The translations under genes were made by a program, and so were the position numbers. Shown here one piece after another: positions 44,067-52,847 of a stretch of DNA of 64,000 nt (its first letter is position 1; each line of letters opens with the position of its first letter). The notes under the pieces were generated by a model. The model worked only from the letters and a program-made list of their open reading frames with translations, was not told the DNA's origin and did no database searches. Location: positions 1,860,001 through 1,924,000 of the forward strand of contig CAWUEY030000001.1 in NCBI GenBank assembly GCA_963921245.4, given 5' to 3'. This DNA is from JABJGO01 sp963921245 (GTDB taxonomy: Bacteria > Pseudomonadota > Alphaproteobacteria > Rhodospirillales > Casp-alpha2).

Positions 44067-45050
44067 TCAATTTTCCGTGAGTAACGGGTTTTCGTGTGCC
44101 AGAGGGTGCGCCGATGAGACAAGGGACTTGAGGCGTTCATTCAGGACATAGGTGTAAATCTGGGTGGTCGTAATATCCGAGTGCCCCAGCATTTGCTGTA
44201 AAGACCTCAGGTCAGCTCCATGGGCGAGCAGATGGCTGGCGAAGGAATGCCTCAGCACATGCGGCGAAACTTTGCGGGGATCAATCCCGGCGTTCACCGC
44301 AAGCTCCTTGATAAGCTGGTGAAAACGCGCACGCGTGAGAAAACCATTTTTTCCGCGAGACGGAAACAGAAAGCTACTGGCCGGGCCCGTTGCCTTTCCC
44401 TTAGGCAGAAAACCTTCGCGAATGCTTCTATATGCTTCAAGGGCTTCAATAGCGGGGGGGCTCATCGGAACCATTCTCTCTTTCCCGCCCTTGCCACGGA
44501 CAATCAGCATAGAATTATCCGCGCTAACAGCCGATAACGGTAAGCCAACCAGTTCTGTTACCCTCAATCCCGTTGAATACAAAATCTCCAGAAGTGCGAC
44601 CAGCCGCAAGCCCTCCGGTCCCGGAACGGTGTCCGCCCGGTCCAGAAGCATAGCTACTTCGTCTTCGCTCAGATATTTGGGTAAACTCCTACCTACCGCA
44701 GGGCTGTCAACGGCGGCTACGGGGTTGTCAGAGCGTATTCCTTCGGAAAACAGAAAGAGAAAAAACATTCGCAATGAAGACAGATGCCGCGCCGATGAAT
44801 TGGCCGCCATACCACTGGAGGAAAGATGCTTCATGTACGCTTTGATCAGACTTGTATCTGCGTCTTCCGGCTGACGCTGCCTTGATCCGGCAAACGCCAT
44901 GAACCGGTTCAGATCACGCCCGTAGGCGGCAACAGTGTTCGAACTGGCATTGCGCTCAACCATAAGCATCTGAAGAAAGGCATCTATCAACCGCCTCCCC
45001 GGGTCGCGGCGGGGCTGCCTGTTTTGAGTCGATCTGTCGCCCCGGGACAT
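44067..45050 (-). CDS. xerD: Tyrosine recombinase XerD
   Basis: XerD with XerC resolves chromosome dimers at dif. The 327-residue protein shows the catalytic set: Arg163 in STGLRVTEL, Lys187 in VRGKGGKER, His264 and Arg267 in HVLRHSFASHLL, His290 in MLGHSD, Tyr299 in QIYTYV. The N-terminal SAM-like domain (VERNASSNTVAAYGRDLNRF) is intact. ATG 45050 overlaps the TAA of the upstream gene (TAATG), so it is translationally coupled. The position next to aroK suits XerD; XerC cannot be fully excluded. Confidence 0.93.
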   Translation of the reverse strand: MSRGDRSTQNRQPRRDPGRRLIDAFLQMLMVERNASSNTVAAYGRDLNRFMAFAGSRQRQPEDADTSLIKAYMKHLSSSGMAANSSARHLSSLRMFFLFLFSEGIRSDNPVAAVDSPAVGRSLPKYLSEDEVAMLLDRADTVPGPEGLRLVALLEILYSTGLRVTELVGLPLSAVSADNSMLIVRGKGGKERMVPMSPPAIEALEAYRSIREGFLPKGKATGPASSFLFPSRGKNGFLTRARFHQLIKELAVNAGIDPRKVSPHVLRHSFASHLLAHGADLRSLQQMLGHSDITTTQIYTYVLNERLKSLVSSAHPLAHENPLLTEN

Positions 45051-47038
45051 TACAAGCCACTCGTGATTGCAGCTTCGATCGCGAGTGCGCGCGCTTCTCT
45101 TTCCAGTCCAAGCTGCCCCAAACTTCGGATGACATGTCCGACGACGACCGGATTGGGTGTAATCGCGCCATTTTCCCCCAACACCAACGCTGCAAGAAGT
45201 ATAGCTTCCCCCGCGCGGCCACTGTTGGTTGCAGACAACAGCCTGAACCAAAGAGCCGGGTCGGGAATCTCGTTTGATCGCGCCATTGTTTTCGGCGGTA
45301 CCGGCATTTCATCCTGCTCCGTCGAAGCATTCTCATTGGCCTGGCGGTCATATCCGATGTCGGCAATGTAGGGTTGTTCGCGCAGTGATTCCCACATTTG
45401 CGGCGGCACGGGCGATCCTAAACTATCGAGAAGCGAGAAAAGTAGCGCGGCCTTTTCTCGCCAATCGTTCTCCTGCCTGATCATTGCCAGCCATTCCGAG
45501 GGGCGAACATTTGTTGCACCGGAATGATCATTTATCCCTGCCAAACGTAGGAGCGGGGACAGTTCAACAAGGGTTTGCTTCGCGTCCTTCTGAACGGTTG
45601 CGTTATGCGCGAGCATTTGCAACCAGGCAGCTGTTCTGTCGTTGTAACCCGTCAGGACGAATGCTCGAATTACATCTCCGGCGAACCAGACCAGATCAGA
45701 ACGCGGCGGCAGCCCCCGTATTACGTCCATAAAGGCATCAATGGTCGAGGCGTAAAGCCCATCTCTCCTCGCATATCGCAATGCAAGAGAAACCGCTTCC
45801 GCCTGAGCACTTTGAACGCTTTGCTTCGTCGCAGCCTGGTACAACAAAGCCCGAGCCAGATGCCCGTCCATGGTTTCCGATGAGCTGAGTGGACTAGCGC
45901 GTTGTTCGTCTGAAAACGTCACAGACGACATTATTGCACGGAAATCGTCTGCTGATATCGTCCCGGATGCAAAAGCCTGCTCTCCCGATATCAACCTTTC
46001 TTCAGGATCAAGCGATGTGTTCGCGGCGATCATTGCGAGAATAACGGGTGACGGTGTTTGGCTGCCGAGAATGTCTTCACCCAAACGGGCGTTACTGGCT
46101 TTGACCACAGCCATATACAGCGGAGTCTGGCTTTCCAGATCATTCAGGATCGGAACATTGCCGTGCATCATTGAATCCAGCATCAAAAACAGACCAGGAT
46201 CATCCGTACCCAATTCCCGCATAAGAGATATACCGAGTTGAGCTTCCGCAAATGATCCAGCCAAAACCTGACAGAAAAGCAACAGTTTCTGCCAGTATTC
46301 TTCTGTCGTCTCTCGAGCCTCGGTACTTGCCAGAGCGCACGCGTCGACAAGCCGGTTTTCCGAAAGAGCGACATCCGCTTCAATTTGAACCAATCTTGGG
46401 TTTGCACTCCGTCCGGGTGTTATGGACAAAAGCGATGCCGCCGATTTGGTTTCCCCGATAGAAGATAGGGCCTGCAGGCGGCGCTCGATGAAGGCGCCCT
46501 CCCGTTCCATGATATCCGGCGGTGTTGCCTGACTAAGGAGTAGCCGCCTAAGAGCGGAACGAACCGCCGGAGAGCGAAGGGCTGCTGAGAGTTCTCGCAG
46601 AAGAAAATCAATGCTCTCAAACCGTGTTCCCTGCCAAATTGCAGGACTCAGCCCGCCATTCTCAGGAGTCAGTGTGCCGACACTATCCGATGTCACCGCG
46701 CTGAGATGATTAATCTCGATTGCGTTGGAACCGCTCCCAATGCTGCCAACAGCATCTTCATTGGTTTGCGGGGCAACAGTCCAGCCATCATCATATTGAT
46801 TTGATCCTGTTGGAGCTTCACCCTCTGAAGGCTCCGGAGACAAATCTTGTGGTGTCAATCCGATCGGCTGCTCCAGTTGAATATTCGTGTTTTGGCTCTG
46901 AGAGGGCAGCGTGTTGGGGTTTGTGCCTGATTCTTCCAAATCCGGCAGCAATACCTGAGCCCTGGCAAACTCGACCGTAACGCCCAAGGCCCCAACGTAC
47001 AACAACAAGGCCGCCGAAACAGACTTAAAACTACTCAT
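45050..47038 (-). CDS. Large exported protein of unknown function, upstream of xerD
   Basis: This 662-residue protein has a signal peptide (KSVSAALLLYVGALGVTVEFARAQ). A low-complexity Asn/Gln/Ser/Pro-rich segment (about 28-120) follows, then a long Ala/Leu-rich helical body that reads like TPR/Sel1-type repeats (VDACALASTEARETTEEYWQKLLLFCQVLAGSFAEAQLG). It has no catalytic motif I can name. It is coupled to xerD at TAATG. ATG 47038 is chosen for its signal peptide; in-frame starts at 47083 and 47155 remain possible. Its gene order with xerD and aroK suggests a conserved alphaproteobacterial envelope factor. Confidence 0.8.
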   Translation of the reverse strand: MSSFKSVSAALLLYVGALGVTVEFARAQVLLPDLEESGTNPNTLPSQSQNTNIQLEQPIGLTPQDLSPEPSEGEAPTGSNQYDDGWTVAPQTNEDAVGSIGSGSNAIEINHLSAVTSDSVGTLTPENGGLSPAIWQGTRFESIDFLLRELSAALRSPAVRSALRRLLLSQATPPDIMEREGAFIERRLQALSSIGETKSAASLLSITPGRSANPRLVQIEADVALSENRLVDACALASTEARETTEEYWQKLLLFCQVLAGSFAEAQLGISLMRELGTDDPGLFLMLDSMMHGNVPILNDLESQTPLYMAVVKASNARLGEDILGSQTPSPVILAMIAANTSLDPEERLISGEQAFASGTISADDFRAIMSSVTFSDEQRASPLSSSETMDGHLARALLYQAATKQSVQSAQAEAVSLALRYARRDGLYASTIDAFMDVIRGLPPRSDLVWFAGDVIRAFVLTGYNDRTAAWLQMLAHNATVQKDAKQTLVELSPLLRLAGINDHSGATNVRPSEWLAMIRQENDWREKAALLFSLLDSLGSPVPPQMWESLREQPYIADIGYDRQANENASTEQDEMPVPPKTMARSNEIPDPALWFRLLSATNSGRAGEAILLAALVLGENGAITPNPVVVGHVIRSLGQLGLEREARALAIEAAITSGL

Positions 47039-47063
47039 CACAACAGGAGAGTGGAATATCCCG

Positions 47064-47198
47064 TTAATTGGGGAACGTATCATCCGGGATAACCTTTTCA
47101 ACAGGTGCAGAAGGAGCAGGGATCTGCCAAGTTGCCAAAAACACGACCCCACCAATCAACCCCGCAGCCAACAACAGAATGATACCTGAAACTCGCAT
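47064..47198 (-). CDS. 44-residue membrane peptide, conserved-looking small gene
   Basis: From ATG 47198 the frame encodes 44 residues: one membrane helix (VSGIILLLAAGLIGGVVFLATW), then the short tail QIPAPSAPVEKVIPDDTFPN and TAA at 47064. The WxIPAPxxxVEKVIPDDxFP tail is a pattern I associate with tiny hypothetical proteins in this position in alphaproteobacteria, though I cannot verify it here. Only 25 bases separate its stop from the next start, so it heads the minus-strand operon and is divergent from aroK. Too short for usual ORF filters. Confidence 0.7.
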   Translation of the reverse strand: MRVSGIILLLAAGLIGGVVFLATWQIPAPSAPVEKVIPDDTFPN

Positions 47199-47347
47199 TA
47201 ATTTCTCTCAGCCCATTCTGAAGAGGTCTACCCACGCCAATCCGGGTTTGTAATAGAGTATGTATAAATTAGGGTGTATAGAATTCAACTGTGACATCAT
47301 TTAGGCAATGAGTTGTTGTAAATTTTTTGCCCGGATACCCAGGTTAG

Positions 47348-47938
47348 ATGACGAAATCAAAATCCAGACCTACGGAACTGGCGCAGGCAGAGAGCATTGT
47401 TCTTGTCGGTCTTATGGGTGCCGGAAAAACAACAGTCGGCCGAAAACTGGCGGGTTTGCTGGATATTCCGTTCGTCGATGCCGACCAGGAAATTGAAAAA
47501 GCAGCGGGATGTACGATCGAGGACTTTTTCGACCTGCATGGCGAGGAGGAATTTCGGAAAGGTGAAGTGAAAGTGATCAAACGGCTTCTGAAATCCGGGC
47601 CCCAGGTCCTGGCAACGGGGGGCGGCGCGTTTATGAGTCCTGCGATTCGCGAAGCAATTACGAAATACGGCACCTCTGTCTGGCTACGCGCGGACATAGA
47701 TGTGCTGCAAAAACGGACAGGTCGCAGGGGTGGTCGACCGCTCCTGAAGGGGAAAAACGTCAGAGACGTCTTGTCCCGACTGATTGAAACAAGATACCCC
47801 GTCTATGGCACTGCAGACGTCGTCGTTGACACCAATCAGGAAAGCATCGACCTCACAGCGGAAACGATTGTAAGCGCACTAAAAAACCGGAATCAGGCAT
47901 CGATTGGCCAACCGGAAGAGAACAAGGTTTCTGCATGA
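47348..47938 (+). CDS. aroK: Shikimate kinase
   Basis: AroK phosphorylates shikimate in the chorismate pathway. The 196-residue protein has the P-loop GLMGAGKT (21-28), DADQEIEKAAGCTIEDFF (shikimate-binding Asp), EEEFRKGEVKV, ATGGGAFM and RPLLKGK in the lid region. The frame starts ATG 47348, 60 residues longer in gap terms than needed, but the N-terminal 16 residues are typical of alphaproteobacterial AroK. The last four bases overlap the aroB start (ATGA). Confidence 0.97.
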   Translation: MTKSKSRPTELAQAESIVLVGLMGAGKTTVGRKLAGLLDIPFVDADQEIEKAAGCTIEDFFDLHGEEEFRKGEVKVIKRLLKSGPQVLATGGGAFMSPAIREAITKYGTSVWLRADIDVLQKRTGRRGGRPLLKGKNVRDVLSRLIETRYPVYGTADVVVDTNQESIDLTAETIVSALKNRNQASIGQPEENKVSA

Positions 47939-49065
47939 GCGATTTACAGGAAGCATCCCGCGTTACGGTCAATCTGGCGGGGCGCAGTTATGATATTCAT
48001 GTTGGCGAAGGCCTTTTGTCACGGGCGAGTGACCTGATCACCCCTTTTTTAAGCACGTCTAGGACAATTATCGTCACGGACGAGAATGTCGCCATGTACT
48101 GGCTGGCACCGGTTCAGACATCACTGGAAAGTTCCGGCGTCGATGTGCAAACCATCGTCCTACCCGCAGGAGAAGCGACAAAGAGTTACAGCAATCTCGA
48201 ATATCTTGTTGAATTTTTTCTGAATTCAGGGATTGAACGTCACTCCGCCGTTATTGCCCTCGGGGGCGGCGTCATCGGGGATTTGGTCGGATTTGCCGCG
48301 GCGATCACCCTACGTGGGATCAATTTCATACAGATACCCACGACATTACTTGCACAGGTCGACAGCTCCGTTGGCGGTAAAACAGCAATCAACTCACAAC
48401 ACGGGAAAAATCTTGTCGGCGCATTCCATCAACCAAAGTTGGTTCTGGCGGATCTTGACACCTTAAAGACGCTGCCGGACCGCGAGGTTCTGGCGGGATA
48501 TGCCGAAGTGGTGAAATACGGCCTTATTCGTGATGCTGGGTTCTTTGAATGGCTGGAAATCAATGGAAAACGATTGCTCCAGGGAGACCTGCAATCACAA
48601 CGACATGCCGTCGCCCATAGTTGCGAAGCAAAGGCAGTGATTGTTACAGCGGATGAACGGGAAAGCAATATTCGGGCATTGCTCAATTTCGGCCACACCT
48701 TTGCTCATGCGCTCGAAGCACAGAATGCCTACGGCCCGGCACTTTTACACGGTGAAGCCGTTTCAATCGGGTCCGTTCTGGCGATGCGACTTTCCGAACG
48801 ACTAGGGGTTTGCGCGCACGGCAACGCCGAACGGCTCCAGTGCCATCTTCGATCGATCAACATGATGACGGAAATATCCGATATCGACGGCGCAGAAAAC
48901 TGGGACGCCGATACCCTTCTCGATCATATGGGGCACGACAAAAAGGTTCAGGGTGGAAAACTCACGTTCATCCTCGCTCGCGACATCGGCGATGCTTACA
49001 TCAGTTCCGACGTGGAAAATGACGATGTTGTGGCGATATTGGAAGCCAGCCTGAAAGCCGGATAA
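47935..49065 (+). CDS. aroB: 3-dehydroquinate synthase
   Basis: AroB converts DAHP to 3-dehydroquinate, using NAD+ and a divalent metal. The 376-residue enzyme has VALGGGVIGDLVGFAAA, FIQIPTTLLAQVDSSVGGKTAIN and the metal-site ALLNFGHTFAHALE region. Start ATG 47935 overlaps the aroK stop by four bases, a classic aroK-aroB arrangement. It ends 2 bases before the CNNM-type gene. Confidence 0.98.
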   Translation: MSDLQEASRVTVNLAGRSYDIHVGEGLLSRASDLITPFLSTSRTIIVTDENVAMYWLAPVQTSLESSGVDVQTIVLPAGEATKSYSNLEYLVEFFLNSGIERHSAVIALGGGVIGDLVGFAAAITLRGINFIQIPTTLLAQVDSSVGGKTAINSQHGKNLVGAFHQPKLVLADLDTLKTLPDREVLAGYAEVVKYGLIRDAGFFEWLEINGKRLLQGDLQSQRHAVAHSCEAKAVIVTADERESNIRALLNFGHTFAHALEAQNAYGPALLHGEAVSIGSVLAMRLSERLGVCAHGNAERLQCHLRSINMMTEISDIDGAENWDADTLLDHMGHDKKVQGGKLTFILARDIGDAYISSDVENDDVVAILEASLKAG

Positions 49066-49067
49066 TT

Positions 49068-50339
49068 ATGTTGTTAACCCTCTCTGCGATCTTTTTTCTG
49101 CTGCTGCTGTCAGCCTTTTTTTCAGGTTCCGAAACAGCGCTCACGGCTGCTTCTAGGCCGACCATGCACCAACTGGAGCAAGACGGCAGTGACAGAGCTG
49201 CAATCGTCAATAAGCTGCATGCCCGAAAAGACCGATTGATCGGGACTATTTTGTTGGGCAACAATCTGGTCAATATCCTGGCATCTGCCCTAGCGACCAG
49301 TGCATTGATTGCCTTGTTTGGCGAGGCGGGAGTAGTCTATGCCACGATTGCCATGACCGTTCTGGTCCTCGTATTTGCCGAAATCATGCCGAAGAGTTAT
49401 GCCTTTGATAACGCAAACCGGATGGCGTTGTTTATTGCACCGATCATTCGCTTTCTCGTGGTTCTGCTATACCCGTTCACCCAGACGATCAACGGAGTAA
49501 TCTGGGTGATATTTAAGATTATGCGGCAACACTACGATGCCCGCTCGGCCTACGGACGCGGCGACGAGGAACTTCGCGGGGCAATTGAGCTCCATGATCG
49601 CGAAGACGCCGATGTCAAATCGGAACGTGACATGTTGCGAAGCGTGCTTGACCTGGCAGAGGTTCAGGTCGGCGAGGTGATGACGCATCGAAAAAACGTG
49701 GAAACTATTGGGGCAGATTTGCCCCCGGAAGAAATTGTGGCACAGGTTCTCAAAAGCCCGTTCACCCGCATTCCCCTATGGCAAGACGATCCGGACAACA
49801 TCGTCGGTGTCTTGCACGCCAAAGCTCTACTGCGGGCGCTCTACAAAACGGACCAGGCCGACATCGCCAACCTGGACGTTGTGTCACTGGCCGCTGATCC
49901 CTGGTTCGTTCCGGAAACCACCACCCTGGACGACCAGCTGGAAGCCTTCCGAGAGCGCCATGCGCATTCCGCCTTTGTCATTGACGAATACGGTGTGCTC
50001 ATGGGAATGGTCACACTTGAAGATATCCTCGAAGAAATCGTTGGAGATATTGAAGATGAACATGATGTTTCGGTCTCCGGCGTTCGACAGACGCAGGGCG
50101 ACAGTTACATCGTTGAGGGTACTGTAACCATTCGTGACCTGAACCGCGAACTGGAATGGGATCTTCCGGATGAAGAAGCTTCGACGATTGCCGGACTGGT
50201 TTTGCATGAGTCGCGGCGTATTCCCGAGGTAGGACAAGCCTTCATGTTTCATTCTTTCCGGTTTGAAATTCTCCAACGGCAACGGAACCAAATAACTTCC
50301 GTACGCATCACGCCGCCGCTACATCATGATTCTGAATGA
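49068..50339 (+). CDS. CNNM/CorC-type membrane protein (DUF21 + CBS pair + CorC_HlyC)
   Basis: This 423-residue protein has an N-terminal DUF21 domain with four hydrophobic helices (LLTLSAIFFLLLLSAFFSGSETALTAA is the opening). A cytosolic CBS pair (GEVMTHRKNVETIG; TLDDQLEAFRERHAHSAFVIDEYG) and a C-terminal CorC_HlyC domain (YIVEGTVTIRDLNRELEWDLP) follow. Families of this type are linked to Mg2+ (or Co2+) efflux or sensing. It lies 2 bases after aroB, an association seen in many alphaproteobacteria. Function is inferred from the family. Confidence 0.93.
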   Translation: MLLTLSAIFFLLLLSAFFSGSETALTAASRPTMHQLEQDGSDRAAIVNKLHARKDRLIGTILLGNNLVNILASALATSALIALFGEAGVVYATIAMTVLVLVFAEIMPKSYAFDNANRMALFIAPIIRFLVVLLYPFTQTINGVIWVIFKIMRQHYDARSAYGRGDEELRGAIELHDREDADVKSERDMLRSVLDLAEVQVGEVMTHRKNVETIGADLPPEEIVAQVLKSPFTRIPLWQDDPDNIVGVLHAKALLRALYKTDQADIANLDVVSLAADPWFVPETTTLDDQLEAFRERHAHSAFVIDEYGVLMGMVTLEDILEEIVGDIEDEHDVSVSGVRQTQGDSYIVEGTVTIRDLNRELEWDLPDEEASTIAGLVLHESRRIPEVGQAFMFHSFRFEILQRQRNQITSVRITPPLHHDSE

Positions 50340-50455
50340 TTTTTCATATCATCTCGCTTCATGGTACATTTTTTCATCATTTCAGGTTACAATGATCCAT
50401 GTAAAGGGTCTGATCCCCTGCTCAAATGATCCGACCCGCAGTTTGGAGTGGGACC

Positions 50456-50902
50456 ATGATGCAAAAAATCATACCGGATGTGGTTGAAAGTCAGGATGTC
50501 AAAACGGTAACTGTTTCAGAAAGCGCACGGGCGGCGGCTGAAGCAATGGTATCAGCTAACGTCTCAGCGGTTGTTGTTGTCGACGATAACGGGCAGTTAA
50601 TCGGCATCCTTACGGAACGAGACCTTACTCGACAGATCGTTGCAAAGGGCGGCAATGCAGATGAGGTGAACGTCGGCGACGTGATGACCGCTAATCCCGA
50701 CACTCTGGATCCGAACGACTCGGCGAGCGATGCGCTTGAACTCATGCACGCCCGTGGCTATCGGCATTTACCTGTGGCCGTCGACGGGAAATGCGTCGCT
50801 ATGGTTTCCATTCGCGATCTCTATGCCACCATGAAAGAAGCGTTGGAGGAAGATATACGGGAAACCGAAGCTTTTGTCTTTGGTGATCGATACGGCGCCT
50901 GA
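50456..50902 (+). CDS. CBS-pair regulatory protein
   Basis: This 148-residue protein consists of two CBS motifs: MQKIIPDVVESQDVKTVTVSESARAAAEAM / VVVVDDNGQLIGILTERDLTRQIV and VGDVMTANPDTLDPNDSASDALELM / YRHLPVAVDGKCVAMVSIRDL. Such proteins bind adenosyl ligands and regulate partners. GGAG at 50445-50448 lies seven bases before ATG 50456, so I start there. The partner is unknown. Confidence 0.93.
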   Translation: MMQKIIPDVVESQDVKTVTVSESARAAAEAMVSANVSAVVVVDDNGQLIGILTERDLTRQIVAKGGNADEVNVGDVMTANPDTLDPNDSASDALELMHARGYRHLPVAVDGKCVAMVSIRDLYATMKEALEEDIRETEAFVFGDRYGA

Positions 50903-51006
50903 TAAACTCTCCAGAGCCACTTGAGTTTATAGCATATTCTAGAAAAAATCGTGATGCGAACCTGTGCTTTTAGCGGGCCTGTCAAAACCGCCCCGAAGGA
51001 GTTTTC

Positions 51007-51558
51007 ATGTCTTTGTCCAGACCCGTATCTCGCTCCCATGTTCACACCCGCTCCATCACCTGCTGTGGGTACGAACGCGACGACGGATTATGGGATATTG
51101 AAGCGACACTCAAAGACACAAAGAGCTATTCGTTCGAAAACCATGACCGTGGAAGTATTTGCGCCGGTGAACCCATCCATGAAATGCAGGTTCGAGTAAC
51201 ACTTGACCCTGATTTTGTGATCCACGAAGCGGAAGCGGCAACATTGAACAGCCCTTTCAAAACCTGTCCCGATATCGCCTCGGCATACAGAACCCTAAAA
51301 GGCCTTCGTATTGGGCCAGGCTGGCGAAATGCGGTTCTGGAACGCGTTGGACATGTTAAAGGCTGCACCCATTTGACGGAACTTTTGCTGGGTCCAATCG
51401 GGACAACAGCCTTCCAGACCATTGGTGGCAGCAAGCTCAAATCGTCAGATAAGGAAAAATCCAGCGCAGGAAAAAGAATGATCAACACCTGTCATGCTCT
51501 GTCAAGCGACGGTGAGGTGACCAAACGAGAATGGCCTCATCTTTATTCCGGAAACTAA
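51007..51558 (+). CDS. DUF2889 family protein
   Basis: This 183-residue soluble protein matches DUF2889 by sequence pattern: HTRSITCCGYERDDGLWDIEATLKDTKSY at the start, HEMQVRVTLDPDFVIHEAEAAT, and GHVKGCTHLTELLLGPIGTTAFQTI near the end. The CxH-type spacing in VKGCTHLTELL is conserved. The family has no proven function; related genes sit beside phenolic-acid metabolism or metabolite-uptake genes. Here it stands alone. Confidence 0.88.
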   Translation: MSLSRPVSRSHVHTRSITCCGYERDDGLWDIEATLKDTKSYSFENHDRGSICAGEPIHEMQVRVTLDPDFVIHEAEAATLNSPFKTCPDIASAYRTLKGLRIGPGWRNAVLERVGHVKGCTHLTELLLGPIGTTAFQTIGGSKLKSSDKEKSSAGKRMINTCHALSSDGEVTKREWPHLYSGN

Positions 51559-51737
51559 CCTGATTGCAGCGATACGGTCGAAATGACGGCGGTTCCACCT
51601 GTCTCCAGTATGTCTTGGGCCAGTCCTGGCTTCATCTTTTAACCGTTCGCGGCGGCCCCGGGAGTATCTCCACCATACAGTTCCACTATAAGAAGTTGAG
51701 TGCCACAACAACAATACTTGAACGAGAATCGTGACAG

Positions 51738-52013
51738 TTAGATCATGTTTTTGTATTCTTCGGGAGTTTGAGTCTTCATGGCGAGGGCGTGCAATCCTTG
51801 GGCAAAAGCCTCCTTCAAGAACCCGTAGACCATTTGCTGGCGTTCCACTCTGTGAACGCCCTCGAATTGATGGGAAACGACAACGACATTGTAGTGGGTT
51901 TCGCCCCCGGGGCGCGCCCCTGCATGTCCCGCATGTAGATGCGACTCATCGATGACCTCCAGAACTTCAGGATTCAGTCCCTCTGCTAGCGCCCGTCTGA
52001 TCAATTCTTCCAT
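51738..52013 (-). CDS. BolA family protein
   Basis: This 91-residue BolA-like protein has MEELIRRALAEGLNPEVLEVIDESHLHAGHAG, then GGETHYNVVVVSHQFEGVHRVERQQMVYGFLKEAFAQGLHALAMKTQTPEE, the full BolA fold with the conserved HxxH-like His cluster. BolA proteins bind glutaredoxins and 2Fe-2S clusters and affect iron regulation. ATG 52013 is chosen; an extension to 52043 lacks conservation. It is divergent from the J-domain gene. Confidence 0.94.
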   Translation of the reverse strand: MEELIRRALAEGLNPEVLEVIDESHLHAGHAGARPGGETHYNVVVVSHQFEGVHRVERQQMVYGFLKEAFAQGLHALAMKTQTPEEYKNMI

Positions 52014-52093
52014 TGTAGGCTCTCTGCTTAAATCATACCGCAATGTTGATACCAGGCCTTGCGGTCACGGAGTCCTGCTATCATAGTGAAACC

Positions 52094-52660
52094 ATGAACA
52101 AAAAGCATACATCTTTCCAGAATGACACAGGCACAGGGCCAACCCGGCTTTGTGATTGGCCTGGATGCAAACAAGCAGGAGAGTTTCGTGCGCCGAAATC
52201 TCGCGAAGAGCTGGATACATACCTCTGGTTCTGCCTGGAGCATATTCGTGAATACAACAAGTCCTGGAATTATTATGAAGGCATGAACGATATGGAAGTT
52301 GAGGAAGATCTCCGGCGGGATACGGTCTGGGACAGACCAACATGGAGATTGGGGTCTAACGCTGGCGCTTTTGGCTCTGGGAGTGAGGCTGATCCTTTCA
52401 ATCTATTTAGCGACGGGGGGCGCACCAGCTCAAACGGTGGCGTGCCCGGTGTTCGGCCGCCACTGAACAAAGAGGAGGAAAACGCCTATCGTGTGTTGGG
52501 ACTGGAATACCCGGTTTCCTCGGAAGACATCAAAATTCGCTATAAAGCGCTCGTCAAGGAACATCACCCGGATGCAAACAAGGGAGCGCCCGGGGCAGAA
52601 GAGAAACTGAAAGAAATTAACCAAGCCTATCACACCTTGCGAGACGCTCTGTCAGTTTAG
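52094..52660 (+). CDS. J-domain protein (DnaJ-like), upstream of cobST
   Basis: This 188-residue protein has an N-terminal Cys/Trp-containing module (LCDWPGCKQAGEFRAP, then FCLEHIREYNKSWNYYEGM) and a C-terminal J domain: AYRVLGLEYPVSSEDIKIRYKALVKEHHPDANKG. The HPD tripeptide that activates DnaK is present. ATG 52094 is preferred since the frame upstream overlaps the BolA promoter. The bolA / J-protein / cobS / cobT order is a known alphaproteobacterial neighbourhood. Confidence 0.92.
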   Translation: MNKKHTSFQNDTGTGPTRLCDWPGCKQAGEFRAPKSREELDTYLWFCLEHIREYNKSWNYYEGMNDMEVEEDLRRDTVWDRPTWRLGSNAGAFGSGSEADPFNLFSDGGRTSSNGGVPGVRPPLNKEEENAYRVLGLEYPVSSEDIKIRYKALVKEHHPDANKGAPGAEEKLKEINQAYHTLRDALSV

Positions 52661-52847
52661 GCAAGAACCTGGTCGCGAAAATCTACAAGAGGCCGTCTCT
52701 GTCTGCTTAAAACACCATTGGCCCTGTTTTCTCAAAAACCCGGGCCAGCAGGCCGGTATGACAATGTGGACCTTGACCTTATGAGGTTTTGGCCCTAGGC
52801 CATAGCCTCAACGAACCCGAATTTTAACCGGATTGGGTCTACAGACC

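Noticed and set aside
44335..44874. 179-codon ORF antisense to xerD
   Set aside because: Runs opposite to the complete catalytic core of XerD.
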